NCBI RefSeq assembly: GCF_000483125.1
Contig: NZ_AXXR01000004.1
Span: forward strand, 124,001 to 188,000
DNA: 64,000 nucleotides
From: Atopobium fossor DSM 15642
Lineage (GTDB): Bacteria > Actinomycetota > Coriobacteriia > Coriobacteriales > Atopobiaceae
Reading direction: 5' to 3'
Shown: in pieces, positions 1-8,833 of the stretch
How positions within the stretch are numbered: the stretch's first letter is position 1
How the letters are laid out: every line of letters starts with the position of its first letter
Notes under the pieces: generated by a model
Databases searched by the model: none
Told to the model about the DNA's origin: nothing
The model's input: the letters and a program-made list of their open reading frames with translations, nothing else
Made by a program: the position numbers and the translations under genes

Positions 1-2081
1 CTGGTCATGCCTACCTGTTTTGTGGTCCACGTGGTACCGGTAAAACTACTATGGCTCGCGTGCTGGCAAAGGCGCTTATTTGCAAGAAAGGCAAAGACGG
101 TTTGCCTGATGGTACCTGCGAGGATTGTCAACTTATTGCTGCGGGTGAGCACCCTGACGTGTATGAACTGGATGCTGCGTCTCGTACGGGTGTAGACAGT
201 GTCCGTGATGAGATTATTAATAACGTGAACTTTGCACCCGTACGTGGCCAATGCAAGGTCTACATCATCGATGAGGTTCACATGCTTACCAACCAGGCGT
301 TTAATGCACTGCTTAAAACCCTGGAAGAACCTCCTTCCCATGTAGTCTTTATTCTATGTACCACCGATCCTCAAAAGATTTTGGCAACCGTACTTTCTCG
401 TGTGCAGCGCTTTGATTTTCACGCTATTTCTTTGGACGACATTACTAATCGTTTGGCTTATATCTGCAATGCTGAGAGCTTTAACTATGACGAGTCCGCA
501 CTTGAGCTGGTAGCACGTCATGCGCGCGGTGGCTTGCGTGATGCTCTGAGCACCCTTGAACAACTATCTGTGTTTGGTGCCGGTACCATTTCTATTGCCG
601 GTGCCAATGATATGTTGGGTTCTATGAGCAATCAGCAGCTTGGTCAAGTAACAGCTGCTCTTGCCACGCGTGATGTGACGGCACTTTTTAACATAGTTGC
701 AGAGCTGGTTAATAACGGTCATGATTTGCTGCAATTTACTCGCGAGCTTGCTGCTCATATTCGTGATTTATATGTCATTGCAGCAGGTGGAAATCCCGCA
801 ACTCTTGTTTTGGGCACGCACGAGGAAATCACTCAACTTACTGAGGAGGCTCAGCAATTTCTGGGCGGTGTAGACAGGCTTTCTCGTGTTTTGGTGGAGT
901 TAGGACATGCATCTTCTCAGATGCGCATGGCAACCAATCAGCGCCTGGTGCTCGAGGTATGTTTTACACGACTTGCTCGACCCGAGTCAGATCTTACCCT
1001 TGAGGCTCTAGCCGAGCGCATTGCTGTGCTTGAGTCTCAACTTACGCAGGGTTTTTCTCCGGCTTTAGCTTCGGTACCTACTTCTGCACCTGCGTCCGAG
1101 CCTGCTGATCCCACTGCAACTCCTGTGCCTGCCCCAATGTCTGTACCTGAGCCTGTGGTAATTCCTGCAAACAAGCCCGTGGAGTCTGCACCAGAGCCTT
1201 TCGTGTCACAACCTTCTGTTGCTGAGTCCACACCAGAGTCCAAGCCAGACATAACTCCTAGCGCACCTGGTAGTCCAGAGCTTATGCGTGGATGGCGACA
1301 GGTTTTGGATAACTTACATCAAAAAGCTCCTTCTCGTAGCTCCTTGCTTATGAATGCGATTCTTACTGCAGATTCTGGTAAGGTTCTTACGGTAAGTCTA
1401 CCTGCGGGTTCTAGGTTTGCTATGAACATGCTGGTACGCCCTGAGGTCATGAAAGAAGTTCAGGCTGCCGTACAAAGCGTGTTTGGGCAGCGTGGTATTG
1501 ACTATGTTGAGTCCAGTACACCAACAACTCAGGTGAGTGCACCTTCATTGGCTCCTCAGCCTGTAGCAATGCCTGTATCAGCATCTGTGCCCGAACCCGC
1601 ACCTAAGCTAGAGCCTTCGCCAGTACCTATGCCTGCGGAAGAGATAGATTTCGTATCCGCACCTGTGCCAGTGCCAGAGCCTGCAAGTGATAGTCAGGTC
1701 CCTGTGGATGTATATGGGGACATTGAGCCTGCACCTTGGGAGGACACAGCTGCACCAACTCCTACACCAACGTCAACGCAATCGCCAAAGCCAGCAGCCA
1801 AGGCAACGCCCAAACGTACCAAAGTAGGAAAGACGGCAGATTCGTACTTCTCGGCAAGAATAGCTATTCCAAATGAGGTTCCTGATGATTTAACAGCGTT
1901 GCTCGAAGATGTATTTGGTGGTCCTGTAACGGTAACCACCATTGCATCAGAGGTGGAAGATGAGGCAGATGCTTACGATGTATTAGCAGAGGATACAATT
2001 ACAACGGACAATGCAACTGTCGAAGACGTATCAGGCGATGATTTTGTAAACTACGATGATGAAGAAAATGATGAGTCGTAA
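1..2081 (+). CDS. dnaX: DNA polymerase III subunit gamma/tau (5' truncated)
   Basis: This is the clamp-loader ATPase subunit that loads the sliding clamp and ties the replicase together. The reading frame is open from base 3, before any start codon, so the N-terminus lies outside the window. Visible at once is the Walker A motif GPRGTGKTT, followed by four spaced cysteines of the DnaX zinc module (in CKKGKDG...CEDC), the Walker B region around DEVHML and a sensor-1-like TTDPQK and SRC-type segment (LSRVQRF). The last ~330 residues are a long Pro/Ala/Glu-rich, low-complexity linker interrupted by one conserved-looking island (around 1270-1500), as expected for the tau extension. The order dnaX-ybaB-recR is the classic bacterial arrangement. 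No obvious slippery poly-A frameshift site for a separate gamma form was seen. Identity is certain; the C-terminal boundaries of domains are approximate. Confidence 0.96.
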   Translation, partial: GHAYLFCGPRGTGKTTMARVLAKALICKKGKDGLPDGTCEDCQLIAAGEHPDVYELDAASRTGVDSVRDEIINNVNFAPVRGQCKVYIIDEVHMLTNQAFNALLKTLEEPPSHVVFILCTTDPQKILATVLSRVQRFDFHAISLDDITNRLAYICNAESFNYDESALELVARHARGGLRDALSTLEQLSVFGAGTISIAGANDMLGSMSNQQLGQVTAALATRDVTALFNIVAELVNNGHDLLQFTRELAAHIRDLYVIAAGGNPATLVLGTHEEITQLTEEAQQFLGGVDRLSRVLVELGHASSQMRMATNQRLVLEVCFTRLARPESDLTLEALAERIAVLESQLTQGFSPALASVPTSAPASEPADPTATPVPAPMSVPEPVVIPANKPVESAPEPFVSQPSVAESTPESKPDITPSAPGSPELMRGWRQVLDNLHQKAPSRSSLLMNAILTADSGKVLTVSLPAGSRFAMNMLVRPEVMKEVQAAVQSVFGQRGIDYVESSTPTTQVSAPSLAPQPVAMPVSASVPEPAPKLEPSPVPMPAEEIDFVSAPVPVPEPASDSQVPVDVYGDIEPAPWEDTAAPTPTPTSTQSPKPAAKATPKRTKVGKTADSYFSARIAIPNEVPDDLTALLEDVFGGPVTVTTIASEVEDEADAYDVLAEDTITTDNATVEDVSGDDFVNYDDEENDES

Positions 2082-2157
2082 CTTAGTTTGCTCAGTATGC
2101 GACAGATTGCAGTAACTACATTAAATCGCGCCGTGCACGCAACAGAAAGGTTTTACC

Positions 2158-2472
2158 ATGGGTATGAATATGGCTCAAATGATGAAGCAGGCTCGTAAGA
2201 TGCAAGAACAGCTTGCGCAGGCGGAAGAGGCACTCAAAGATGCAGAAGTCTCTTCTTCCGCAGGCGGTGGCATGGTTAAAGTAACTGCTACGGGTAATAT
2301 GCGTGTTACCTCTATTCAGATTGATCCTCAGGCAGTAGACCCCGAGGATGTAGAACTGCTTCAGGATATGGTTTTAGCAGCCGTTAATGATGCCCTTAGC
2401 TCTGCACAAGACCTGGCAAATCAACAGATGGGTGCTATTACGGGTGGACTTAACATTCCGGGATTGATGTAG
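2158..2472 (+). CDS. YbaB/EbfC family nucleoid-associated protein
   Basis: A 104-residue protein with the family hallmarks: a Met/Gln-rich N-terminal helix ([17 protein letters not shown]), a short glycine-rich turn ([13 protein letters not shown]) and the C-terminal dimer segment with [13 protein letters not shown]. The family binds DNA as a dimer with little sequence specificity and is almost always encoded between dnaX and recR, as here. The ATG is preceded by an AGAAAGG-type ribosome site about 6 bases upstream. It lies 76 bases after dnaX and 8 bases before recR, so the three are probably one transcript. Confidence 0.95.
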   Translation: MGMNMAQMMKQARKMQEQLAQAEEALKDAEVSSSAGGGMVKVTATGNMRVTSIQIDPQAVDPEDVELLQDMVLAAVNDALSSAQDLANQQMGAITGGLNIPGLM

Positions 2473-2480
2473 GCTTATCT

Positions 2481-3089
2481 GTGGAAGAAACTATAAGTCA
2501 AGGTCGTGCATTACAGCGCTTGTTGGATGAATTGGGTCGTCTTCCTGGTATTGGCCCTAAGTCTGCACAACGAATTGCATATCACATTTTGGAAGCAGAC
2601 TTAGAAGAGACAGAGCGTTTGGCATATGCCATTCTCGATGTTAAACAGCAGGTACATTTTTGCCCCGTCTGCTTTAGCTATGCAACGCGTGAGAAGTGTG
2701 ATGTGTGCGAGGATTCGCGTCGTGATCAAGCAAGTATCTGCGTTGTATCTGAACCGCGTGATGTTTCGGCAATTGAGCGTACTGGTGCGTACCATGGCCT
2801 GTATCATGTATTGGGTGGTGTGATTTCACCCATGGACAAGATTGGTCCAGATCAGCTTCATGTACGGGAGCTGTTGGCACGCCTGTCTGACAAGAGTGTT
2901 ACTGAAGTAATTTTGGCTACTAATCCCGATGTTGAGGGAGAAACTACTGCAACTTACTTGGCGCGTACTATTAAGCCGCTGGGTATAAAGGTTTCTCGTT
3001 TGGCTAGCGGATTGCCCGTTGGTGGAGATCTTGAATACGCCGACGAGGTGACCTTGGGTCGCGCCATCGAGGCACGTCGTGAGGCCTAG
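2481..3089 (+). CDS. recR: Recombination mediator RecR
   Basis: RecR works with RecO (and RecF) to load RecA on gapped single-stranded DNA. The 202-residue length is normal. The order is standard: an N-terminal helix-hairpin-helix ([11 protein letters not shown]), a four-cysteine zinc finger (CPVC ... CDVC), then a Toprim domain ([10 protein letters not shown], later YHVLGG and ATNPDVEGE with the acidic Toprim residues). It starts with GTG just 8 bases after ybaB; no stronger in-frame start exists nearby, so translation is probably coupled. Confidence 0.96.
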   Translation: MEETISQGRALQRLLDELGRLPGIGPKSAQRIAYHILEADLEETERLAYAILDVKQQVHFCPVCFSYATREKCDVCEDSRRDQASICVVSEPRDVSAIERTGAYHGLYHVLGGVISPMDKIGPDQLHVRELLARLSDKSVTEVILATNPDVEGETTATYLARTIKPLGIKVSRLASGLPVGGDLEYADEVTLGRAIEARREA

Positions 3090-3103
3090 TAGGAAGGATT
3101 TAG

Positions 3104-4003
3104 ATGTCCGTAACAGATAACAACACCCCAGCTTCTCGTAGGGGACGTCACTTTAAAGGTGAGACATCCAATGTGGCTTCTGATGCTGCACAGTCCCGCC
3201 CTGCGCGTCCTGTGCCTGCACCAGCACGAAAGATAACCCCTACACCTTCTGTGTCTGCTGTGTCAGACAAGGATGCGTCTTCTTCAGTTACATCCACAGA
3301 TGCCCCTCGTCCTGCACCGCTGGATGATACCTCTTCATTTGCCACACTTACTAGTAATGAGGGTGCTGTTATTCCCAACCGCACTACAGCTTCTGCTGGT
3401 GCTGCTGCCGCGCGAGCAAGCCGTAAGGGTACACAACGTTCTTCTCAAAAGCTTTCTCATAAAGCGCGTCAGAATGTTTCCTCTCATACCGAAAAAGCTA
3501 CCGTATCACGCAAACATTTGCTGGTAGTTATCTTGGCTGCGCTCGTAGTTGTAGTTGTTGTTATTGCAGCAAGCTTTATGTTGTTCAAAAAGCCAGCCAA
3601 TAACTCTGAGAGCACACGTGTAGAGCGTACGCAGGCCAGCAAGGATGATGTTATTACATACGATGATTATTCCTACGCTACCAAGCAAAACGACGATGGA
3701 AGTTACTCTCTTACTCGTACGGCACAGGGTAGTTCAGAGCCTTTGGAACTTTTCAAACTTGAAGGTACACCTGTTGGCATGGTTCTGTATGATGGCGCGC
3801 TTATCATTCCAGAAAACCTATCCGATGGAAGTTGGGATATTGTGGCATGGACTATGGGTGATGGTTCTGTTGCTACCAAGGTGGCCGATAAGGATGGTAA
3901 TCCGGTAAAGGGCAACGGAGTACTTTCCAAGATAGAGCTTAAGGACAATTCGCTCGTTTTGTCAGATGACAACAATGCGTCAACAACGGTTCCTTTGACT
4001 TAG
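3104..4003 (+). CDS. Single-pass membrane protein of unknown function
   Basis: Not recognised as a named family. The 299 residues divide into a long Ser/Thr/Ala/Pro-rich, basic and probably disordered N-terminal part (1-137), one strongly hydrophobic transmembrane helix at about 138-161 (a run of Val/Ile/Ala) and an extracellular part of about 138 residues that looks folded (DDGSYSLTRTAQG, WDIVAWTMGDGS) and beta-rich. With no signal peptide and Lys/Arg before the helix, the N-terminus should be inside. It begins 14 bases after recR with an AGGAAGG-like site, so it is probably the last gene of the dnaX operon. The architecture resembles the many unassigned Coriobacteriia envelope proteins that follow housekeeping genes; the function is open. 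Confidence 0.8.
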   Translation: MSVTDNNTPASRRGRHFKGETSNVASDAAQSRPARPVPAPARKITPTPSVSAVSDKDASSSVTSTDAPRPAPLDDTSSFATLTSNEGAVIPNRTTASAGAAAARASRKGTQRSSQKLSHKARQNVSSHTEKATVSRKHLLVVILAALVVVVVVIAASFMLFKKPANNSESTRVERTQASKDDVITYDDYSYATKQNDDGSYSLTRTAQGSSEPLELFKLEGTPVGMVLYDGALIIPENLSDGSWDIVAWTMGDGSVATKVADKDGNPVKGNGVLSKIELKDNSLVLSDDNNASTTVPLT

Positions 4004-4105
4004 TTTGTCTGGTGTAGTGTTTGGCGTTGTGTGTTAGAAGTAAAACTTCACAAGTTAAGAAGGAATTGTGTATAAAACGCTCTCAAATTTTTTTGGGAAA
4101 AGCAC

Positions 4106-4135
4106 TAGACACTAGAGGGCTTCTCTGGATATAAT
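4106..4135 (+). promoter_or_regulatory. Promoter of tRNA-Asp
   Basis: TAGACA (4106-4111) and a perfect TATAAT (4130-4135) are separated by 18 bases and lie about 20 bases before the mature tRNA-Asp. This is a near-consensus housekeeping sigma promoter, seen directly in the sequence. Confidence 0.8.
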
Positions 4136-4154
4136 CTACTTCGCACTTAAGCAC

Positions 4155-4231
4155 GGGGTGTTAGCTCAGCTGGTTAGAGCGCCGGCCTGTCACGTCGGAG
4201 GTCGAGGGTTCAAGTCCCTTACATCCCGCCA
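4155..4231 (+). tRNA. tRNA-Asp (GTC)
   Basis: A complete cloverleaf: acceptor GGGGTGT pairs with ACATCCC, the D arm is TAGCTCAGCTGGTTAGAGC, the anticodon GTC sits at 4189-4191 in the loop CTGTCAC, the T arm contains GGTTCAAGTCC, and CCA is encoded. It is a single gene with its own promoter and terminator. Confidence 0.97.
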
Positions 4232-4242
4232 TTTGCATGCTC

Positions 4243-4269
4243 AGAGCCTCCAATGGAGGCTCTTTTTTT
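4243..4269 (+). terminator. Rho-independent terminator after tRNA-Asp
   Basis: A 9-bp perfect stem (AGAGCCTCC/GGAGGCTCT) with a 3-base loop is followed by a run of seven T, 12 bases past the tRNA CCA end. Confidence 0.93.
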
Positions 4270-4382
4270 ATCTGTCTTGCATACGATGCGTTTACCTGCG
4301 CATTAAAATGGTATAAATGTTATCGCTTATGTGCACATTAAACTAACTACCATTGGCTTTTATGGGCCGGGAGGAATAGCAA

Positions 4383-4886
4383 ATGGACCTGTCTAGAAAA
4401 ACCGATTATGCCTTGCGTATCTTGGCAGAGCTTATTCGTGATGAAGGTCAAACTGTTTTATCGGTACGTACTGCTGCAAAAAAGAATGACGTACCTTATT
4501 CCTTTGCTCGTTCCATTCAGCATGATTTAACACTTGCTGGCATTATTCAATCTACTCGTGGCGCTCATGGTGGCATGCAACTTATGATTGATCCTAAAGT
4601 CACTACTTTGCTTGAGGTAGTAGAAGCTTGTCAGGGTCCTGTGGCTATTTCCAACTGTGATTGGAATGGTCCTGATGGTGGTCCGTGCTTACGCGCAACC
4701 CACTGTGCCTTTAATCCTATTTGGTGTGGTGCTACACGTATGTTACGTGACTATCTGTCTTCGGTTACGCTGCATGATGTTGTCTTTGGTACTAAGGCAC
4801 CTTCGCTTCCCGAAGGTTATTGGAGCAGCTCTGCATTCGAGACACTGCGTACTCCTGCCATGGAAAATCTTCAGCCCGAGGTTTAA
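4383..4886 (+). CDS. Rrf2 family transcriptional regulator, likely Fe-S sensor
   Basis: A 167-residue winged-helix protein of the Rrf2 family (IscR, NsrR, RsrR relatives). The N-terminus MDLSRKTDYALRIL is the family signature, followed by the HTH (VPYSFARSIQHDLTLAGI) and the wing (STRGAHGGM). Cysteines at 92, 102, 108 and 115 occupy the segment where Fe-S Rrf2 proteins bind their cluster; the 92-102 spacing is longer than in IscR. The regulator is therefore probably redox-, NO- or iron-responsive (inference). The ATG follows a GGGAGGAAT site. The stop codon abuts the start of the MutY-like glycosylase, so both are co-transcribed, and rubrerythrin follows, which points to an oxidative-stress role. 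Confidence 0.88.
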   Translation: MDLSRKTDYALRILAELIRDEGQTVLSVRTAAKKNDVPYSFARSIQHDLTLAGIIQSTRGAHGGMQLMIDPKVTTLLEVVEACQGPVAISNCDWNGPDGGPCLRATHCAFNPIWCGATRMLRDYLSSVTLHDVVFGTKAPSLPEGYWSSSAFETLRTPAMENLQPEV

Positions 4887-5750
4887 ATGTCAGTGGACCT
4901 TACTGCATTTCGTGTAAAAGTGCTGGCAGAGGGGCAGACTCACTACCGAGACTTACCGTGGCGTAATACGCATGACCCCTACCATATTTGGATTAGTGAA
5001 GTTATGCTTCAACAAACACAGGTATCTCGTGTAGATGGTCGTTGGCAGCGCTGGCTTAATCGTTTTCCTAGCATAGAGGCACTTGCACAAGCGGATTCTG
5101 CAGAGGTGTTGGATGAGTGGCAGGGTCTTGGCTACAATCGTCGTGCACTTTCGGTTCATAAAGCGGCTCAACAGATTGTCACTCTTCCCAATGGGTTTCC
5201 TACTCAGACAAAAGAACTGGTAGCTCTTCCAGGTATTGGGCCAGCTACGGCGGCAGGTATTCGCGCTTTTGCGTTTGAGCTTCCTGGTGTTTATTTGGAA
5301 ACTAATGTGCGTACCGTTTTTTTACACGAGTTTTTTCCTCAGCAGGAAGGTATTTCCGATAAGCAGATTATTCCTCTTGTCGAGAAAACTTGTCCTACAG
5401 ATGCTTCTAATCCACAAGATAATCCACGTAGCTGGTACTATGCTTTGCTCGACTATGGTGCCTATCTCAAAAAGGTGGTACCCAATCCATCGAGGCGATC
5501 TAAAACTCATAGTAAGCAATCAAAGTTTGAGGGTTCGCACCGACAAAAACGAGCTGAACTGCTGCGCATTTTGCTTGAAGCGCGCCGTCTAGCAACTCCT
5601 ATGGGCGAGCTTGAATTAGCCCTAGCACTTAACGCGCAAGAGGCTCAGGCCCATCGTCCTGAGGTTGAACATGAGGAATTTATCAAGCTCCTTACGGAAT
5701 TATCGCGCGAGGGTTTTTGCAAAAAAACTACTACTGGCTGGATTGCTTAG
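4887..5750 (+). CDS. MutY-like HhH-GPD adenine glycosylase lacking the Fe-S cluster
   Basis: A base-excision repair glycosylase related to MutY, which removes A opposite 8-oxoG. The N-terminal catalytic half is well preserved: LPWRNTHDPYHIWISE with the catalytic Glu at residue 38, the MLQQTQ recognition motif, GLGYNRRA, and the helix-hairpin-helix LPGIGPATAAG. Two things differ from standard MutY. The second catalytic position is ETNV (Glu138) instead of DGNV. After the domain (LLDYGAYLKK) there is no four-cysteine Fe-S loop and no NUDIX-like C-terminal domain, so the protein is only 287 residues. The tail is Lys/Arg-rich. A similar short Fe-S-less subgroup of HhH-GPD proteins is known in bacteria; exact substrate specificity is inferred. 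The start abuts the Rrf2 stop. Confidence 0.85.
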   Translation: MSVDLTAFRVKVLAEGQTHYRDLPWRNTHDPYHIWISEVMLQQTQVSRVDGRWQRWLNRFPSIEALAQADSAEVLDEWQGLGYNRRALSVHKAAQQIVTLPNGFPTQTKELVALPGIGPATAAGIRAFAFELPGVYLETNVRTVFLHEFFPQQEGISDKQIIPLVEKTCPTDASNPQDNPRSWYYALLDYGAYLKKVVPNPSRRSKTHSKQSKFEGSHRQKRAELLRILLEARRLATPMGELELALALNAQEAQAHRPEVEHEEFIKLLTELSREGFCKKTTTGWIA

Positions 5751-6007
5751 GGCTGGTTAGAACCATGCAATAAAGGGTGTCAAACACTTTTTGAAGGGAC
5801 ACCTAAACAAAGTCTCCTTGTTAGCTTTTGGTAACATTTTTGCAGGTAGGGGCTGTGACCAGCATACTTCTGGGGTTTTCTTTGTGGGTGCAAAATTTTA
5901 AGGAAAAGTGAAGCATTAAATTAATGTTTGCGCTGAAGTAGCATTTGCTATCGGCTACAATGGTTATAGACGTGCGGAGGGGAGTCCGTGCCAAAAAGGA
6001 GGAAATC
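5751..6007 (+). promoter_or_regulatory. Leader region of rubrerythrin
   Basis: 257 bases without a credible gene. It must hold the rubrerythrin promoter: a -10-like TACAAT lies at 5956-5961, but no good -35 sits at the right distance. The strong ribosome site AAAAAGGAGG is at the end. No clear terminator for the preceding operon and no riboswitch fold was recognised. Confidence 0.4.
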
Positions 6008-6553
6008 ATGGCAGTAGATTTTGAGAATTCTCAAACTAAAAAGAATCTTGAGACCGCTTTTGCTGGCGAGTCCCAGGCTCACACCAAGTACGAATACTAT
6101 GCTTCCAAGGCAAAGAAGGAGGGCTATGTACAGATTTCTAACATCTTTACCGAGACCTCTGGCAACGAGAAGGAGCATGCCAAGCTTTGGTTCAAGTATC
6201 TTCATGATGGTGAGGTTCCCACCACTGCTGTAAACCTGGCAGATGCTGCCGCTGGCGAGAATTATGAGTGGACTGACATGTATGCTGGTTTTGCTCAGAC
6301 CGCCAAGGAAGAAGGCTTTACCGAGATTGCAGCCAAGTTTGCTCTGGTTGGCGCTATCGAGAAGGCACATGAGGAGCGCTACAAGAAGCTTCTTTCTTCT
6401 GTTGAAGATGGCACCGTATTTTCCCGTGAGGGCGTAAAGGTTTGGAAATGCATCAACTGCGGTCATCTTCACGTTGGCGCAACCGCTCCTAAGGTATGCC
6501 CCACCTGCAATCATCCTCAGTCTTACTTTGAGGAGCAGGTAGTTAACTACTAA
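6008..6553 (+). CDS. rbr: Rubrerythrin
   Basis: A diiron peroxidase that reduces hydrogen peroxide in anaerobes. The ferritin-like four-helix domain carries the Glu/His ligands in [26 protein letters not shown] and [12 protein letters not shown]. The C-terminal rubredoxin-like domain has two CxxC knuckles (CINCGHL and CPTCNHP). It is 181 residues, the usual length. The ATG at 6008 was chosen because AAAAAGGAGG lies just upstream; an in-frame ATG further upstream has no such site and would add an unrelated leader. Codon use is highly biased, suggesting strong expression. It is monocistronic, with a terminator 55 bases downstream. Confidence 0.96.
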   Translation: MAVDFENSQTKKNLETAFAGESQAHTKYEYYASKAKKEGYVQISNIFTETSGNEKEHAKLWFKYLHDGEVPTTAVNLADAAAGENYEWTDMYAGFAQTAKEEGFTEIAAKFALVGAIEKAHEERYKKLLSSVEDGTVFSREGVKVWKCINCGHLHVGATAPKVCPTCNHPQSYFEEQVVNY

Positions 6554-6608
6554 GAGCTTGTTTGTTTGAGGTTTGTCTTTTTGGCGGCCGCAACTTAATA
6601 AAGATGAG

Positions 6609-6637
6609 AAACCGGCGTCATGATGGCGCCGGTTTTT
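6609..6637 (+). terminator. Terminator after rubrerythrin
   Basis: The stem AACCGGCG/CGCCGGTT around a loop of about 10 bases is followed by T-rich sequence. Confidence 0.9.
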
Positions 6638-6847
6638 ATATAGCTTGAGTCGCTGCTCACTGCGCTTACTTATTTTTAGCCACATACAATATTGTCTAAG
6701 TATTACAACTACAAGAGCCTTTTGGTTGTATAAACTTAAGGTATCAATATACAAAAAATGTATTAAGTGGCTACAGAGGCTTTCGACGTATGCATTAGCG
6801 GTACTGAATCTTTCTATTCTGATGATAAAGCGGGAACTGGAGTTAAT

Positions 6848-8833
6848 ATGGGCATCTCTTTTCCCAGCAGGGTTGTAACTGATACTGATGCCTTTCTCAT
6901 GAAAAAGGGCGAGTGGTATCAAAGCTACGAAAAAATGGGAGCACACCATGATACCTGCGATGGCAAAGAGGGATATACCTTTACTGTTTGGGTTCCTGAT
7001 GTTGTGTCGGTATCTGTAGTTGGCTCATTTAATAATTGGGAAATCACAAGCAATGTACTTGCGCTTGATGCTAATTCTGGTATCTGGTCAGGATTTGTGG
7101 CAGGAGTTTCTCAGGGAGACCTGTATAAATACTATATTCAGACCAAGGGTGGCAAGGGCATGTACAAAGCTGACCCCTATGCCGTTTGGTCAGAATGTCC
7201 ACCGCAAACAGCTTCGCGCATCTTTGATATCGAGGACTATGCTTGGGAAGATACCGCCTGGATGCAGCAGCGTGCTCGGCAAGCCCATACTAAACGTCCA
7301 CTTAATATTTATGAAGTTCATCTAGGCTCGTGGAAACGTCATCATGATGAATACAGTGCAAATAGTTTGCCTGCTGAAGGAGAAAAGCCTACCGGCAGCT
7401 ATCTTACGTATGATGAGCTTTCCGATGAACTTGTGACCTATGTCAAAGAGATGGGCTACACCCATCTAGAACTTATGCCCGTTATGGAGCATCCCTTTGA
7501 TGGATCATGGGGGTATCAAATAACGGGATACTATGCACCAACTGCACGCTATGGTAATCCAAAACAGTTTATGCACTTCATAGACAGCTGTCACAAAGCT
7601 GGTATTGGCGTAATTTTAGATTGGGTACCTGGCGGTTTTTGTCGAGATGAACATGGCCTTGCATCATTCAATGGCTCCATGTTGTATGAAAAAGAGGAAC
7701 ATCCTAGCTGGGGTACTTATACGTTTGATTTTGCTCGTGGTGAAGTACGCAGCTTTCTTATATCCAATGTTTTGTACTGGCTATCGTACTACCACATTGA
7801 CGGTATCCGTATGGATGGCGTAAGTTCCATGCTGTACCTTAATTTTGGTGTAGATGACGAGAAACTCAAAAAATATAATCAGTATGGTGACGAGGGAGAT
7901 CTTGATGCCATTGAATTTATCCGTCAAACAAATTCGGTAGTTAGCATATATTTTTCTGACGTTATGATGATTGCCGAGGAATCAACCTCTTGGCCTTTAG
8001 TGACCTATCCGCCTTCGGTGGGGGGACTTGGATTTCATTATAAGTGGGATATGGGCTGGATGAACGATACACTGCACTACATGCAGACCGATTTTCCTTA
8101 TCGTCCTGATAACCATAAGTTACTTACGTTTTCTCTCATGTACGCCTTTAACGAGAACTTTGTTCTACCGCTTAGCCATGATGAAGTGGTGCATGGTAAG
8201 TGCTCGCTTATTACCCGCATGCCAGGCGATTATTGGCGTCAATTTGCTGGCATGCGTCTTTTGGCACTGTATCAGATGACACATCCAGGAGCTAAGCTTA
8301 ATTTTATGGGAAATGAGATTGCCCAGTGGATTGAGTGGCGTTATTACGAATCTATCGAGTGGTTCTTGGATGAAACATACGAGGCTCACCACAAACAGCA
8401 CAAGTTCATTCGCGAACTCAATCTGTTATATCAACGCGAGCCTGCGCTATGGCAAAAAGCCTATGAAGACGATGGATTTACGTGGATAGATGCAGATAAT
8501 AACGAACAAGCGCTTATCAGCTATATTCGCCACGGAGACGATGTAGCCGATGATATTGTGATAGTGCTTAACTTTAGCCCCAGCTGCTACGATGAGTTTC
8601 GTATAGGTGTTCCTGAATTTGGTATATGGCGCGAGATTTTTAATTCCGATAATTCGCGTTTTGGTGGCTCCGGTTTTATTAATACAGCGGATGTGCCCAG
8701 TGAAGATGTGGCATGGAATGGTTGCGATCAGTCCGTTGTTATGCGTATCCCTCCGCTAGGAGGCATGGTTTTGTCGTGTGTAGAGAAGAACGTGCGTCCT
8801 AAAAATATCCAGTCAGCTAAAGGAGAAAAATAA
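6848..8833 (+). CDS. glgB: 1,4-alpha-glucan branching enzyme
   Basis: It introduces alpha-1,6 branches into glycogen. The order is an N-terminal CBM48-like domain (TFTVWVPD, VGSFNNWE), a GH13 barrel and a C-terminal beta domain. Catalytic residues are present: Asp323 nucleophile (GIRMDG), Glu377 acid/base (IAEES) and the HD pair ending in Asp445 (LSHDEVVHGK). Region I reads DWVPGGF, so the His normally found in DWVPxHF is Gly263. The ATG at 6848 was chosen because GGAG lies 5 bases upstream; an in-frame GTG at 6767 would add 27 residues but has no ribosome site. It is the first gene of the glycogen operon and abuts glgP. Confidence 0.94.
   Translation: MGISFPSRVVTDTDAFLMKKGEWYQSYEKMGAHHDTCDGKEGYTFTVWVPDVVSVSVVGSFNNWEITSNVLALDANSGIWSGFVAGVSQGDLYKYYIQTKGGKGMYKADPYAVWSECPPQTASRIFDIEDYAWEDTAWMQQRARQAHTKRPLNIYEVHLGSWKRHHDEYSANSLPAEGEKPTGSYLTYDELSDELVTYVKEMGYTHLELMPVMEHPFDGSWGYQITGYYAPTARYGNPKQFMHFIDSCHKAGIGVILDWVPGGFCRDEHGLASFNGSMLYEKEEHPSWGTYTFDFARGEVRSFLISNVLYWLSYYHIDGIRMDGVSSMLYLNFGVDDEKLKKYNQYGDEGDLDAIEFIRQTNSVVSIYFSDVMMIAEESTSWPLVTYPPSVGGLGFHYKWDMGWMNDTLHYMQTDFPYRPDNHKLLTFSLMYAFNENFVLPLSHDEVVHGKCSLITRMPGDYWRQFAGMRLLALYQMTHPGAKLNFMGNEIAQWIEWRYYESIEWFLDETYEAHHKQHKFIRELNLLYQREPALWQKAYEDDGFTWIDADNNEQALISYIRHGDDVADDIVIVLNFSPSCYDEFRIGVPEFGIWREIFNSDNSRFGGSGFINTADVPSEDVAWNGCDQSVVMRIPPLGGMVLSCVEKNVRPKNIQSAKGEK

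Noticed and set aside
1-2081. dnaX programmed frameshift site for gamma
   Set aside because: No A-run of the A-AAA-AAG type was noticed in the linker region, so a separate gamma product could not be supported.
5948-6949. Open frame of 333 codons on the minus strand over rubrerythrin and the glgB leader
   Set aside because: It is antisense to the highly biased rubrerythrin gene and has low-complexity, Cys/Leu-rich content with no family signature; it also runs across a terminator.
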